DNA from: Pseudobacteriovorax antillogorgiicola
Lineage (GTDB): Bacteria > Bdellovibrionota_B > Oligoflexia > Oligoflexales > Oligoflexaceae
Assembly (NCBI RefSeq): GCF_900177345.1
Contig: NZ_FWZT01000006.1
Span: 1 to 64,000 of the forward strand
Direction: 5' to 3'
Length of the DNA stretch: 64,000 nt
Numbering within the stretch: the first letter of the stretch is position 1; each line of letters starts with the position of its first letter. Shown here one piece after another: positions 16,262 through 25,025 of this stretch. Both the position numbers and the translations under genes were made by a program. A model generated the notes under the pieces. The model was given only the letters and a program-made list of their open reading frames with translations. It was not told the DNA's origin and searched no databases.

Positions 16262-18067
16262 CTATTCGCTGGCTGTAAAACTCGCGCCAGATACTTGAAC
16301 AACACTCATTTCACCTGTCGTCGAATTAAAAGACTCGACAAAAAGTTCAGCATTGCTTAGTTGATCGGTAGACCCCCAGAAATCGACCTGATAGTTGCTG
16401 ATGCCTGAGGTGTCTGCCGTGGCATCAGGAGAGGTTGCCCATGCGCCACCGATCACCTGCTTGTAAAAGCTGTCGGAATACTGTTCCAATGTCGAAAGGT
16501 TCGAGCCAGATACAGCGATGTACATGTATGGAAGAAAATCAGAGAATCCAGACAAGGCTTGAATTTCAGACTCCGTCACCCCAGAAATTGTGACAGATAT
16601 TTCCTGAAACTCACCTGCGACACTGTCATCATAGAAGTACTCATCGCCGAAGCTACCATCACCACTGATCCAGTTTAGATTGCCAGAATCGCATTTGCCA
16701 TCGGCAGCGCGCCAGGCTTCGATTGATCCCGCAGCTGAAAATTGCTCTTCGTAACAGTGATATTGGGTGCTCGGAGCTGCTGTCAGGCTAGCCATGGTGA
16801 GTGCAGATGCCGTGACTGTCGGGTAAAAGGCCTCAGCCTCTGCTTCGCCCGAAGTTTCAGTGTATTCAGGCCAGGCCATCTCCATGATCACCAAACCTGT
16901 GGGATCACTGGGAAGTTGATTGAAGATATACACGGAGTCACCCGTGAGGCTGGATGCTGCAGGATAGCACCAGAACGAGCCGATCTGCTCGAAGAAAATA
17001 TTGTCACCAGTAAGCTCAGTTGCGGTCGTGCCAGACGGATAGAGGCCATAGTCGATGCCTTCAGTACATGCCGCAGATAAAGTCATCGCTGAAACTTCAT
17101 AGGTAGACCAGCCTGATTGTGTTCGAACAAATCCGCCGTTGTTATCAACATTGCCTTCGATACCTAGGCTCCATTTATTACCGTTAAATTCAGAACTGAT
17201 GGTACCTTTTAGAACAACTCCGTTCAAATCCAGCTTGTCGTCTAAGCTTTGGATGGTAAAGGCTTCTTCGCCCTGCTCAACAGTGTTGTCGTAACTGTAG
17301 GAAAAGGTGTTTCGGGCTTTGAAGGTGCCAGCATTGGAATCAAAAACAAAGGTTGATGTCCCCGAATAGTACGAACTTGACGACTCTTGGAGGCTAAAGG
17401 CTTCGCCTTCCATACTAAAATCATCACGGAAAGCATGAACCACCTTCACCTTATCCTTGGTCTCATTCCAGTACTGAGTGATGGAGTTATTATCGTCCAA
17501 TACCATTTCTGCCTGAAAATTGTAGCCTTCGTCATTGCTTGTGAGGGCCGTAAGGGTTACTGAACTGAAGCAATGCTCACTGCCAACCCAGCCTTCGAAA
17601 TGTGATAGGCCATCACCTTCAGTGGCAAAATGTTCCTCTCCGAGGGTTGCCTTGATATTATTAATAATTTGCTTAGTAATCGTCGCACAAGCATCTGTTG
17701 TGGTGCAAGAACCAGAATCGAGGGTTCCCCCACAGGAGCTGCTATAGACGTTGTCGAGAATCGCATTATTTAGAGTCAGCTCGGCTAATTGCAACTGAAT
17801 CCGCTGAACTTTGTCAGTTAGCTCCCAATAACCTTGAGATTGACTCGTTCCGGGCTCGCTATCCTGGGTAAGGCGTAAGCTACTGCCTTCTGAGGATGTT
17901 AGTGTTGTCGGCAGGGATACCGCCAGTGCTGTCGGGGTGAAGTCGTTGGTATCGATGGCTGTTTCGTCGTCAGAACTGCTGCTATCATCGCCCCCACCAC
18001 TGCTGCCGCAACCCTGAATAAGCGCAGCTGCAGCTAGTATGGCGAGTGACTGTTGTTTCAATCTCAT
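16262..18067 (-). CDS. large lipoprotein, hypothetical
   Basis: A 601-residue lipoprotein. I place the start at the ATG at 18067, with AGGA nine bases upstream, because MRLKQQSLAILAAAALIQGC is then a clean lipoprotein signal; upstream in-frame ATGs would bury it. After the Cys come GSSGGGDDSSSSDDE-type linker residues. The body is Ser/Thr/Tyr-rich with pairs of Cys (SSSCGGTLDSGSC, TTDAC) and beta-strand patterns, typical of surface-exposed beta-helix or sandwich proteins. I recognise no domain. A Fur-like sequence lies about 75 bases upstream, so iron control is possible. It is monocistronic, convergent with the anti-sigma gene. Confidence 0.75.
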   Translation of the reverse strand: MRLKQQSLAILAAAALIQGCGSSGGGDDSSSSDDETAIDTNDFTPTALAVSLPTTLTSSEGSSLRLTQDSEPGTSQSQGYWELTDKVQRIQLQLAELTLNNAILDNVYSSSCGGTLDSGSCTTTDACATITKQIINNIKATLGEEHFATEGDGLSHFEGWVGSEHCFSSVTLTALTSNDEGYNFQAEMVLDDNNSITQYWNETKDKVKVVHAFRDDFSMEGEAFSLQESSSSYYSGTSTFVFDSNAGTFKARNTFSYSYDNTVEQGEEAFTIQSLDDKLDLNGVVLKGTISSEFNGNKWSLGIEGNVDNNGGFVRTQSGWSTYEVSAMTLSAACTEGIDYGLYPSGTTATELTGDNIFFEQIGSFWCYPAASSLTGDSVYIFNQLPSDPTGLVIMEMAWPEYTETSGEAEAEAFYPTVTASALTMASLTAAPSTQYHCYEEQFSAAGSIEAWRAADGKCDSGNLNWISGDGSFGDEYFYDDSVAGEFQEISVTISGVTESEIQALSGFSDFLPYMYIAVSGSNLSTLEQYSDSFYKQVIGGAWATSPDATADTSGISNYQVDFWGSTDQLSNAELFVESFNSTTGEMSVVQVSGASFTASE

Positions 18068-18139
18068 GCGTCTATGTCCTATGAGTTCGTTCATCCGTGT
18101 TAGTTCTGAGTATCGCTTGTGGTCCTGATTTCTTGACGA

Positions 18140-18158
18140 TTTAATGATAATGAAAATT
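18140..18158 (-). promoter_or_regulatory. possible Fur box
   Basis: The 19 bases starting TTTAATGATAATG match the Fur consensus (GATAATGATAATCATTATC) at 13 positions, with ten in a row. They lie about 75 bases upstream of the lipoprotein start at 18067. A match of this quality also arises by chance in AT-rich DNA, so this is only a candidate. Confidence 0.3.
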
Positions 18159-18417
18159 AATCCTGACAAAACCTTTGTTTGCCAGGTCTGCGGTGGGAAT
18201 GAAAAATCTACCCATCGAATGATATGGGAGTGAGAGGTGGATTTTCGAATCTGTTGAATTTCTCAATTACTGGAATGACAGGTTTTGGTGATTCTTACTT
18301 GGGGGCAGAATTAGGTTTCTCGGTTAACTGAGCGGGGTGTAGTGGAAGGGAAATTCCGGTACCCTTTGCTAGCCAAGAGTTACAGCCATCATTCAGACTG
18401 CTAAAAATTGGAAAAGT
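18159..18417. other. intergenic region
   Basis: The 260 bases left of the Fur-like site hold no gene I can support. They include the stretch between the end of the YdjC gene and the upstream region of the lipoprotein. I see no hairpin with a T-run. Confidence 0.4.
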
Positions 18418-19215
18418 TCAGCTAAGACAATCATACCCAACAACGACCCAGCCATTGATATCAAGGTGCGACTTAAACTCTTGAGAAGCGATAAAATCCA
18501 ATTTGCTTTTTCCTAGCTCTCCTTCAATATGCACGCATAACTCCGTAAGATCTGGTGCTTCATCTAGCTGTCGTTTCAAGTAGCTGGGGTAAATCGAGTT
18601 GTCCCAGATGTCGTTTATAAATCTGTGCGGAGATTTTACTTGGTAAATGTCGCTTATTTTACGAACCTTTTTGCGATTCTGTAAAATCAGATCTTCTGGG
18701 ATTTTGTATCGATGGCAATTCTCCGCCATTCCATCAGCTGTCAGTCCTCTGAAGGGGTTTCTTAATGGAAGGGAATATTCAGACGCCAGCCTAAAAACCA
18801 CATCAAAAAGACGGTCGCAGAAATATATCTGCTCTTTGTGATTATCAATATGTGTCAAGTTAATCCCCAAATCTTTAATTCTAAGGATTTGGTTTTCAAA
18901 CTCCTCGTAAAGATCCCTAACAGCGATGTGGGATGTGCTAGTTAAATTCTTGTTAAGAAAAAAATGATCATCATCAACAAGACTGCTGTTACGCAGGAGA
19001 GTGGACTTACCAGAGGTATAGTTAAGGTGAATTCCCATTGGTATGCCTATATCTAGAGCAAAATCTGTGATTTTAGGGTTCCAATCAATGTTTATTATGG
19101 CTGATACGCTAGAAATAGTTTTGGCTTGATAGGCCTCGATTGCTCTAAGTGAAACCTCCTCTGATGGGCCAAAATCGTCGACATTGATGATAAGTCTTTT
19201 TCTATCTATCGACAT
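18418..19215 (-). CDS. YdjC/ChbG-family carbohydrate deacetylase
   Basis: A 265-residue cytoplasmic enzyme of the YdjC (ChbG) family, which removes acetyl groups from N-acetylated sugars such as chitooligosaccharides using a divalent metal. The typical motifs are present: LIINVDDFG with Asp13 and Asp14, MGIHLNYTSG with His63, and THIDNHKEQIYF with His122, Asp124 and His126. Length and order agree with the family. No PTS, chitinase or sugar kinase gene is near, so the substrate cannot be told from context; related enzymes also occur next to polysaccharide and lipid biosynthesis genes. It appears monocistronic, 100 bases downstream of the regulator gene's end at 19315 on the same strand. Confidence 0.85.
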   Translation of the reverse strand: MSIDRKRLIINVDDFGPSEEVSLRAIEAYQAKTISSVSAIINIDWNPKITDFALDIGIPMGIHLNYTSGKSTLLRNSSLVDDDHFFLNKNLTSTSHIAVRDLYEEFENQILRIKDLGINLTHIDNHKEQIYFCDRLFDVVFRLASEYSLPLRNPFRGLTADGMAENCHRYKIPEDLILQNRKKVRKISDIYQVKSPHRFINDIWDNSIYPSYLKRQLDEAPDLTELCVHIEGELGKSKLDFIASQEFKSHLDINGWVVVGYDCLS

Positions 19216-19314
19216 TTAGTGAATGTCTTCCTTCCTTCTATTGAACTTTCAGTAGTACTTGACTAAAGATCATCCCAAATCATATTTATTGCAAATACTG
19301 GAAGAACTTTAACT

Positions 19315-20253
19315 CTAATAAACGTTATGAAGCTTACACTTCCGCCAGAAGGTAGGCCGACTCATTCCCAATTGTTCGGCCGCCTTGCCCTTATTACCAT
19401 GATTATCTCTGAGAGCTTTTACAAGCAATTCCTTCTCAATATTCTCCAGAGCGGTCTCTTCTGGGGGCTGCTTGCCCTGCAACTCCGGGGTTAGGTCTTC
19501 AAGATGCAATGTGTCTCCAAGTCCGATGGCGAATGCATGTTCGATGTTGTTGCGAAGTTCTCGAATATTGCCAGGCCAAGGGTAGCTCATCATTGCGTCC
19601 CAGGCATCTTTCGAAACCTGCTCGATGGTGCGATAGCCAAGCTGATTGAACTCTTCGATGAATTTTTCGGTCAAAACCTGAATGTCTTCATTGCGATCGC
19701 TAAGCTTTGGCAGAAACAAGGGAATCACACGAAGGCGGTACATTAAATCCTCGCGAAAGGTGCCGTCGGCTACCATATTACGAAGGGAGGTATGAGTTGC
19801 AGAGATGAATCTGACGTTTACATGCTCGACTTTGGTGGAACCAACTCGATTGAAGGCCCGCTCTTGAAAAACTCGCAACAACTTCGCCTGGAGATTTAAG
19901 GGAATTTCTGCAATTTCATCTAGGAAAATTGAGCCCTCGTTAACCACATGAAATAGTCCGTCATGCTGGTGGGTAGCCCCAGTAAAGGCTCCTTTTACAT
20001 GACCGAAAAGCTCTGAACTCATCAGTTGCTCTGAAAGGGTCGCGCAATTCAAAGCCCTATAAGGTTTTGCGCGGCGGCGGCTGAGGTTGTGGATGGCTTG
20101 GGCAAACAATTCTTTACCAGTACCAGAGTCCCCTCTTAAAAGCACCGACGAATCTGTACGCGAGACCCGTTTGAGGGTCTCGAACAGTGATTTCATTTTA
20201 GCTGATGCTGTGATGATACCATGGAAGTTGACGATCTCAAGAGATCTGCTCAT
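19315..20253 (-). CDS. sigma-54-dependent activator without sensor domain
   Basis: A 312-residue bacterial enhancer-binding protein. The AAA+ domain covers residues 10-240 with Walker A GDSGTGKE (41-48), the sigma-54-contact loop GAFTGA (88-93), Walker B IFLDE (109-113) and RFISATH sensor I. The C-terminus is a Fis-type helix-turn-helix (NKGKAAEQLGMSRPTFWRK). No receiver, GAF or Cys-sensing domain precedes the ATPase; the gene overlaps the rhodanese stop by 17 bases, so nothing more can be encoded upstream. FisR-type activators turn on persulfide dioxygenase and sulfide-quinone reductase genes, and the neighbours here are sulfur genes, so the same role is likely; sensing would have to be done by another protein. 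Confidence 0.9.
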   Translation of the reverse strand: MSRSLEIVNFHGIITASAKMKSLFETLKRVSRTDSSVLLRGDSGTGKELFAQAIHNLSRRRAKPYRALNCATLSEQLMSSELFGHVKGAFTGATHQHDGLFHVVNEGSIFLDEIAEIPLNLQAKLLRVFQERAFNRVGSTKVEHVNVRFISATHTSLRNMVADGTFREDLMYRLRVIPLFLPKLSDRNEDIQVLTEKFIEEFNQLGYRTIEQVSKDAWDAMMSYPWPGNIRELRNNIEHAFAIGLGDTLHLEDLTPELQGKQPPEETALENIEKELLVKALRDNHGNKGKAAEQLGMSRPTFWRKCKLHNVY

Positions 20254-20593
20254 GGGGTGTGCTCCTTGTGGGGAGTCCTAGTTCTTGCCATTTCATCATA
20301 CCGCCTAATAGGTTATAGGTATTTTCAAAGCCTGCGTCGATGAACTTTTGGGCTGCACTTGCCGATCTGCGACCAGATCTGCAAATGAAGTAAAGAGATT
20401 GGTCGGATTCAGAGTTGAGGCCTAAGTCACTGAGTACCTTTTGCACATCCAAGGTGCTGAGAGGATAGTTCTTTGCACAGGGTGCCGATACTTCACCAAA
20501 TTCATCGGACTCACGAACGTCGATAAGAATCAATACTCCGGATTTTTCTTGGAGCTCTTGGAAGTAGCTTACTTCACATTCTTTCATTGGCAT
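20237..20593 (-). CDS. single-domain rhodanese (thiosulfate/polysulfide sulfurtransferase)
   Basis: A 118-residue rhodanese. The fold elements are VLILIDVRESDEF, the conserved substrate strand LYFICRSGRR with active Cys71 in the CRSGRR loop, SASAAQKFIDAGFENTYNLLGGMMKW, and the closing GG-M-W motif. The loop of this length with R residues is typical for sulfur carrying rhodaneses rather than Cdc25-type phosphatases. It accepts sulfane sulfur from thiosulfate, polysulfide or glutathione persulfide. It lies nine bases after the TauE-like gene and overlaps the regulator start by 17 bases, so the three form a tight operon. Its likely partner is the persulfide dioxygenase-like enzyme at 22515, transcribed the other way. 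Confidence 0.9.
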   Translation of the reverse strand: MPMKECEVSYFQELQEKSGVLILIDVRESDEFGEVSAPCAKNYPLSTLDVQKVLSDLGLNSESDQSLYFICRSGRRSASAAQKFIDAGFENTYNLLGGMMKWQELGLPTRSTPHEQIS

Positions 20594-20602
20594 TTGGAAC
20601 TC

Positions 20603-21403
20603 CTAACTTGCAAGTTGTTGTAAGATCATAAAAGTACCCATGATAAGCACAAATACTCCAAAACCTTTTTTTAGCTTTTCTCCTGGAATAAGTTTGGCAA
20701 TACGGCCGCCCACGATGATACCGAGCACTGAGATAGCTGAACTGCTCAGCAAAAAAGTCCAATCAATAGGAATTTGTCCTAGGTCACCAGTGAATCCAAG
20801 CAGTGATTTGATCGTGATGATCATCAATGATGTGGCTACGGCCTCTTTCATGGGTAGCTTGGCTAGGATCACAAGGGCTGGGATGATTAAGAATCCACCA
20901 CCTGCGCCAACGAAGCCTGTGACCCCACCGACGAGAAGTCCTTCAGCAACAATGAGAGGGTAGTTGAGGGGAGGCTTACTGTCGCCTTGTTGGATTCCTG
21001 GATCTTTTCGACCTCGAAGCATGGATACCGAGGCGAGTAGCATAATAATCGCGAAGACACTGAGTATCAGTTGGTCCTTGGTCAATTCAATAATAGCGAG
21101 ATCGACGGAATCAGGAATCGCAGGTACTACAAACCGCCTGACGAGAAAAACTCCTAAAAATGCTGGGGCCGCAAATGTTGCTCCCACACGGAAGTTAATG
21201 AGCCCTTCCTTGTAATATTGAAATGCTCCTACAGCAGCTGATAGTCCTACAATAAATAGAGAGTAGCTGGTGGATACGTCTGCCGCGAGCCCAAATAAGT
21301 ACACAAATATGGGGACTGTTAAAATGGAACCGCCACCACCAATGATAGAGAGAGTCATTCCGACTAGTAATAACGATAGATAAGCTAAGATTTCCATGGG
21401 CAC
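20603..21403 (-). CDS. TauE/SafE-type sulfite/sulfonate exporter
   Basis: A 266-residue polytopic membrane protein of the TauE/SafE family (DUF81). About eight hydrophobic segments and two family signatures are visible: an N-terminal GMTLSIIGGGGSILTVPIFVYL and the second-half repeat LLVGGVTGFVGAGGGFLIIPALV. Members export sulfite, sulfoacetate or thiosulfate or import sulfur anions. The ATG at 21403 has AAGGAGG six bases upstream. It heads an operon with rhodanese and a sigma-54 activator and diverges from YeeE/YedE genes. In this context it probably expels sulfite made by the persulfide dioxygenase. A possible sigma-54 promoter stands just upstream. Confidence 0.9.
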   Translation of the reverse strand: MPMEILAYLSLLLVGMTLSIIGGGGSILTVPIFVYLFGLAADVSTSYSLFIVGLSAAVGAFQYYKEGLINFRVGATFAAPAFLGVFLVRRFVVPAIPDSVDLAIIELTKDQLILSVFAIIMLLASVSMLRGRKDPGIQQGDSKPPLNYPLIVAEGLLVGGVTGFVGAGGGFLIIPALVILAKLPMKEAVATSLMIITIKSLLGFTGDLGQIPIDWTFLLSSSAISVLGIIVGGRIAKLIPGEKLKKGFGVFVLIMGTFMILQQLAS

Positions 21404-21426
21404 CTCCTTTCGTCTGCCTGATATAT

Positions 21427-21442
21427 TCCAAGATCAGTGCCA
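21427..21442 (-). promoter_or_regulatory. possible sigma-54 promoter for the TauE operon
   Basis: On the minus strand TGGCACT, four bases and TTGGA fit the -24/-12 consensus TGGCACG-N4-TTGC with a perfect -24 half and a C-to-G change in the -12 half. The start site would be near 21415, just before the ribosome site, so the leader would be very short. The neighbour is a sigma-54 activator. Confidence 0.4.
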
Positions 21443-21663
21443 TCTCTTAACCTGCTGAAAATACTGGGAATGGATTTTTAAGACAGCAATTATGTTTCAT
21501 AATAGATTAATAATATTATATCAGATATTAACATTCGCTCGGATAAAATTGGCTGACACTTTTGTAAGTAATTGAATTAAAATAGGTTTTATTTTCGCTA
21601 CTCGGTGGAACGAAACGTGAAATAACTCGCAATGTGGATGAGAATTTGGAAGGAGTTAAGAGC

Positions 21664-22074
21664 ATGAATGAATATCTAATGGCACTACTCGGAGGCGGCT
21701 TAATTGGCTTATCCGCCTCTCTGTTTCTTCTATTTAAGGGACGTGTTTTTGGAGTTTCTGGCATCCTAGCGGCCTGGGTTGCGCCCCAGAAGCATGACTT
21801 CGTATGGAAGTCAGTTGTGATTCTGGGCTTGATCGCTGGGGGAGTACTGGTCAGCTTTATTCTACCAGAAAGAATGCCTAACGAGTCGAGTCAAATCCCT
21901 ACGATGGCCAAGGTAGGGTTGGCTGGTATCCTAGTTGGCTTCGGAACCCAACTGGGCAGTGGTTGCACGAGCGGCCACGGGGTTTGCGGTATGAGTCGCT
22001 TTTCGATTCGCTCACTGATTGCAACGCTCTGTTTTATGGGTGCTGGCATCGTAACTGTGGCACTTGCCAACTAA
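21664..22074 (+). CDS. YeeE/YedE-type sulfur transporter, first half protein
   Basis: A 136-residue membrane protein of the YeeE/YedE family (DUF395/sulphur transport). The start at 21664 is chosen because AAGGAG lies ten bases upstream; an earlier ATG at 21634 has none. Four membrane segments are visible, and the signature [17 protein letters not shown] carries the conserved Cys used to pass thiosulfate or persulfide across the membrane in YeeE. It has about half the size of full-length YeeE; a second half protein follows after 12 bases, so the two probably form a heterodimer. Genes of this shape are often next to MBL-fold persulfide enzymes and rhodaneses, as here. Confidence 0.9.
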   Translation: MNEYLMALLGGGLIGLSASLFLLFKGRVFGVSGILAAWVAPQKHDFVWKSVVILGLIAGGVLVSFILPERMPNESSQIPTMAKVGLAGILVGFGTQLGSGCTSGHGVCGMSRFSIRSLIATLCFMGAGIVTVALAN

Positions 22075-22086
22075 AGGAGGACGATC

Positions 22087-22518
22087 ATGAAGCTGCTCGT
22101 TGGTTTTGTATCTGCTGTGTTGTTTGCCTTAGGTTTAGGAGTTTCTGGAATGACACTTCCAGAAAACATTATCGGCTTTCTCGATATCTTCGGTGACTGG
22201 AAGCCCGCGTTGATGCTGGTCATGGTGGGCGCGATTATTGTTCACACAATCAGTTATCGCCTCATCATGCGTCGCGACAGCCCGGTTTTGGACAGTGAGT
22301 TTTATGTTCCAACTAAGAAGGATATCGATTCTAGGCTAATCGTTGGTTCCATAATATTCGGTGTCGGTTGGGGGTTGGGTGGCTTTTGTCCGGGCCCAGC
22401 GCTTGTCGCAATTCCATCTATGGGAAGTTCTGTTCTGCTTTTTGTGGTTTCTATGCTTGTGGGAATGGCCTTGTTTCACTACATTGCAAAACCAATTCTT
22501 GGGAGGTTTGAAAAATGA
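22087..22518 (+). CDS. YeeE/YedE-type sulfur transporter, second half protein (DUF6691)
   Basis: A 143-residue membrane protein with about four spans, of the DUF6691 group that pairs with half-size YeeE proteins. The GWGLGGFCPGPALVA motif contains the conserved Cys matching the GSGC of its partner. The ATG follows AAAGGAGG by six bases, and the stop overlaps the next ATG (ATGA), so it is translationally coupled to the MBL enzyme. Together with the gene at 21664 it should form a thiosulfate or persulfide import channel that feeds the enzymes encoded nearby. Family membership is clear from the Cys motif; substrate is inferred from family work on YeeE and from context. Confidence 0.88.
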   Translation: MKLLVGFVSAVLFALGLGVSGMTLPENIIGFLDIFGDWKPALMLVMVGAIIVHTISYRLIMRRDSPVLDSEFYVPTKKDIDSRLIVGSIIFGVGWGLGGFCPGPALVAIPSMGSSVLLFVVSMLVGMALFHYIAKPILGRFEK

Positions 22519-23378
22519 AAATTCAAGAATTCTATGATGAAGCAACTTATACTCTTACTTACGTCGTCTATGATGAACATTCAAAGGATGCCGTGATCAT
22601 CGATCCAGTCCTCGACTTCGATCCAGCCTCAGGGGTAGTCAGTTTTGAGTCTACGGAGATCTTGAGAAAGTTCATCGACAAACAAAGTTTGCAGGTGAAG
22701 ATGGTGCTTGAGACTCATGCTCATGCGGACCATCTATCGTCGTCACACTACCTTAAGGAGTTCTATCCGCAGGCAGTAGTTGCTATCGGGGAAAATATCA
22801 AGCTGGTGCAAAAAACATTCAAGCCGATCTTCTCTAAGCCAGTAGATTTTCCCGTGGATGGATCGCAATTCGATCGCCTACTCAAGGACGATGAGTTGGT
22901 GGAAGTGGGTACTCTGAAATTCCGAGTTATCTTTACTCCTGGTCACACCCCAGCATGTGCTAGCTACCTTTTCGAAGAAAAGGCGCTATTCACAGGCGAC
23001 GCTTTATTTATGCCAGACTATGGTACTGGCCGCTGTGATTTTCCAGCTGGATCTGCAAAAGATCTGTATAACTCAGTACATAACAAGATCTACACTCTGG
23101 ACGATAAGATCGAAATCTATGTCGGTCATGACTATCAACCAGGTGGTCGAGATCTAGCTTTCAAGACGACAGTTGGTGAGGAGAAGGCTAACAACATTCA
23201 ATTGAAAGCGAGTACTCCTGAAAATGAGTTTGTGACTATGCGAACGGAACGAGATAAAACTCTGAAGGCTCCTCGCCTCTTGTTACCGAGTGTCCAGGTA
23301 AACATTGATGCGGGCCAGATACCTGAGCAAGATGAAGGTAAAACTTATTTAAATCTGCCTGTTTCAGTGCGGCGTTAA
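22515..23378 (+). CDS. MBL-fold persulfide dioxygenase-like enzyme (ETHE1/Blh type)
   Basis: A 287-residue metallo-beta-lactamase-fold protein. ETHAHADHL gives the metal ligands His68, His70, Asp72 and His73; FTPGHTPACASYLF and FTGDALFMPDYGTGRCDFPAGS continue the metal site, and YVGHDYQPGG supplies the last His. The GRCDFPAGSA segment and single-iron-type ligand set resemble ETHE1-type persulfide dioxygenases, which oxidise glutathione persulfide to sulfite, and Blh from sulfide detox operons. It is the last gene of a three-gene operon with YeeE/YedE halves; a strong terminator follows. No sulfide-quinone reductase is present in the window, so sulfane sulfur probably enters by the transporter. 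Persulfide activity is inferred. Confidence 0.85.
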   Translation: MKIQEFYDEATYTLTYVVYDEHSKDAVIIDPVLDFDPASGVVSFESTEILRKFIDKQSLQVKMVLETHAHADHLSSSHYLKEFYPQAVVAIGENIKLVQKTFKPIFSKPVDFPVDGSQFDRLLKDDELVEVGTLKFRVIFTPGHTPACASYLFEEKALFTGDALFMPDYGTGRCDFPAGSAKDLYNSVHNKIYTLDDKIEIYVGHDYQPGGRDLAFKTTVGEEKANNIQLKASTPENEFVTMRTERDKTLKAPRLLLPSVQVNIDAGQIPEQDEGKTYLNLPVSVRR

Positions 23379-23382
23379 TATG

Positions 23383-23420
23383 AAAAAACGCTGGTGCTAT
23401 CACGCACCAGCGTTTTTTTT
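23383..23420. terminator. strong bidirectional terminator
   Basis: A perfect stem of A-run, ACGCTGGTGC, a TATCAC loop, GCACCAGCGT and a T-run (23404-23420). It lies between convergent genes ending at 23378 and 23435 and can stop transcription from both sides because the A-run is a T-run on the other strand. Confidence 0.95.
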
Positions 23421-23434
23421 CCCTTTGCTAGTCT

Positions 23435-24781
23435 CTACAGCTGGCGATTCAAGTAGAGCTTTCCATAGGATGACTGCAGCCCTTCAAATGTAATCTCCTG
23501 GGTTGAATTGAGATCCGCATCTAGATTTGCTCCATAGATGGTTCCTGCACCGTCAGTGCCTAAGCTGAAGCCAATATTATAGTTGGCTCCATCTGCTGTA
23601 AACGCGTCTGCATCCAGCCCATCTGCCGACTTGTTGCTACCTTTTATTATCGTCCAAGAGTTATCATCATCCGGCATAAAACCAGCTACCAGAGGTGTTC
23701 CAGAAGAGTCTTTGACGACGGTTAACCAACCAGCGACCGTTTGCACATTGCCCGAGTCTGCGCAGAGTCGATCAGCAGTGACGGTTCCTGAGCAAGCATC
23801 GGTCCACCATTGAAAGCCTCGAATATCTCCTGGAGATCCAACGAAGGCAAACACCGAATAGTCAAATACGGTGTTGAAAAAGAACGAGCGATCGCTGGGG
23901 ACACCAGGGTTAATCGATTGGGTAACATTCTGATTGTAAAAGCGAAGCATACGATTCGTGTCGATCACCATCGTCATTGTTGGCGAACTATCTGCAGACA
24001 CCGTGATTGATTCGGAGAGTGGGTACTTATAGGAGATGGTTTCGGTTTCGTCTTGAGTTAAATCACTACCAAGAGAGACTTGTAGGTTCATTTCCTGTGC
24101 CGTTACGTTCTCAAACTCGCTCGCGGATGCTGCCCCTTGAGTACTTTGAAAGGTATGAAGGGATTCCTGGGTGCAGTAAGTTCTTTCCCCCTGGGTATCG
24201 GCCCCTCCCGAGTCGCTCGTTGAAGAGAAGTTTCCTGTTACACATCCTGTGACTTTCGCTCGCTGGTAGTAGTCGATCGCTATGTAATCGTAGGTTCCCT
24301 CCGATGCTGGCGCGATACCTACGGCATCGGTACCCTCTCCTGGGCAGGTCCCATCCTCGTTATATTCGACCGGAGCATCATCGTCATCCAGACCACAGGG
24401 ACACTCTAAACCTTCTACAGGGATACCATCGTTACCAATACACTCATAAACTGTGAACAGCTGACTGATATCAACCTTACCAGAACTAACTTTAATACCC
24501 TTGCCTGCTTCGTCATAAAAAACTGTATAAGGAGATCCGGTGCTTCCTTGCTGAAGAGCGATCTTTTGGATATAGATCGTCATGCTATCGGGAGCACCAG
24601 AGGCTATAGATGAGTTCCGAAAGTCAGCAGCTGTACTGAGCAAGTTAAGAGAGCTACTGCTGGGCGTGCCAGTAGTCGTCATCGAAATCTTAATTGAGCC
24701 TGTGGCTTCCTCTTCCTCCTCCTCACCGCAAGACAGGGTAAGAAAGCAGGTGGCCAAGAAAAGGGCTATCAGTCGTGTCAT
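23435..24781 (-). CDS. lipoprotein, hypothetical
   Basis: A 448-residue lipoprotein: MTRLIALFLATCFLTLSC followed by the acidic run GEEEEEEATG. AGAGGA lies upstream of the ATG. The body contains a Cys-rich, Asp-rich region near 130-165 (PCGLDDDDAPVEYNEDGTC), which looks like a calcium-binding linker, then beta-rich sequence ending in a short helix. I recognise no domain. A strong terminator follows. It is transcribed alone. A surface or outer-membrane location is a guess from lipidation, Asp-rich motifs and lack of known periplasmic folds. The motif style resembles the lipoprotein at 27522-28331 only in general composition. Confidence 0.75.
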   Translation of the reverse strand: MTRLIALFLATCFLTLSCGEEEEEEATGSIKISMTTTGTPSSSSLNLLSTAADFRNSSIASGAPDSMTIYIQKIALQQGSTGSPYTVFYDEAGKGIKVSSGKVDISQLFTVYECIGNDGIPVEGLECPCGLDDDDAPVEYNEDGTCPGEGTDAVGIAPASEGTYDYIAIDYYQRAKVTGCVTGNFSSTSDSGGADTQGERTYCTQESLHTFQSTQGAASASEFENVTAQEMNLQVSLGSDLTQDETETISYKYPLSESITVSADSSPTMTMVIDTNRMLRFYNQNVTQSINPGVPSDRSFFFNTVFDYSVFAFVGSPGDIRGFQWWTDACSGTVTADRLCADSGNVQTVAGWLTVVKDSSGTPLVAGFMPDDDNSWTIIKGSNKSADGLDADAFTADGANYNIGFSLGTDGAGTIYGANLDADLNSTQEITFEGLQSSYGKLYLNRQL

Positions 24782-25025
24782 TAGAAAAATCCTCTAGTTT
24801 GAATCGTTTCCGTTCCATGGACGGTTTCGATTCATTGAGGGGCAAACTTGAAAAAAGACTTAGGTGAAAATATGAAAGATTGGAAAGATTTCTTGTACGT
24901 CGTTGAAAATTTACTGATATGCCACCATAAGGCTCAGTAATGATTGATATCCTAATTTTATACTTCCCATGTGCGCCGTTATGGGATATAAGTAGCGAGC
25001 CATTAAGGCATGCAAAGGAGAATTT

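Noticed and set aside
16742-17080. 112-codon frame opposite the large lipoprotein
   Set aside because: Cys/Arg-rich composition typical of an antisense frame; the lipoprotein has a signal and a clear start.
21550-21570. TTGGCTGACACTTTTGTA as sigma-54 promoter for the YeeE operon
   Set aside because: The two conserved doublets are 13, not 12, bases apart and the -24 part is poor.
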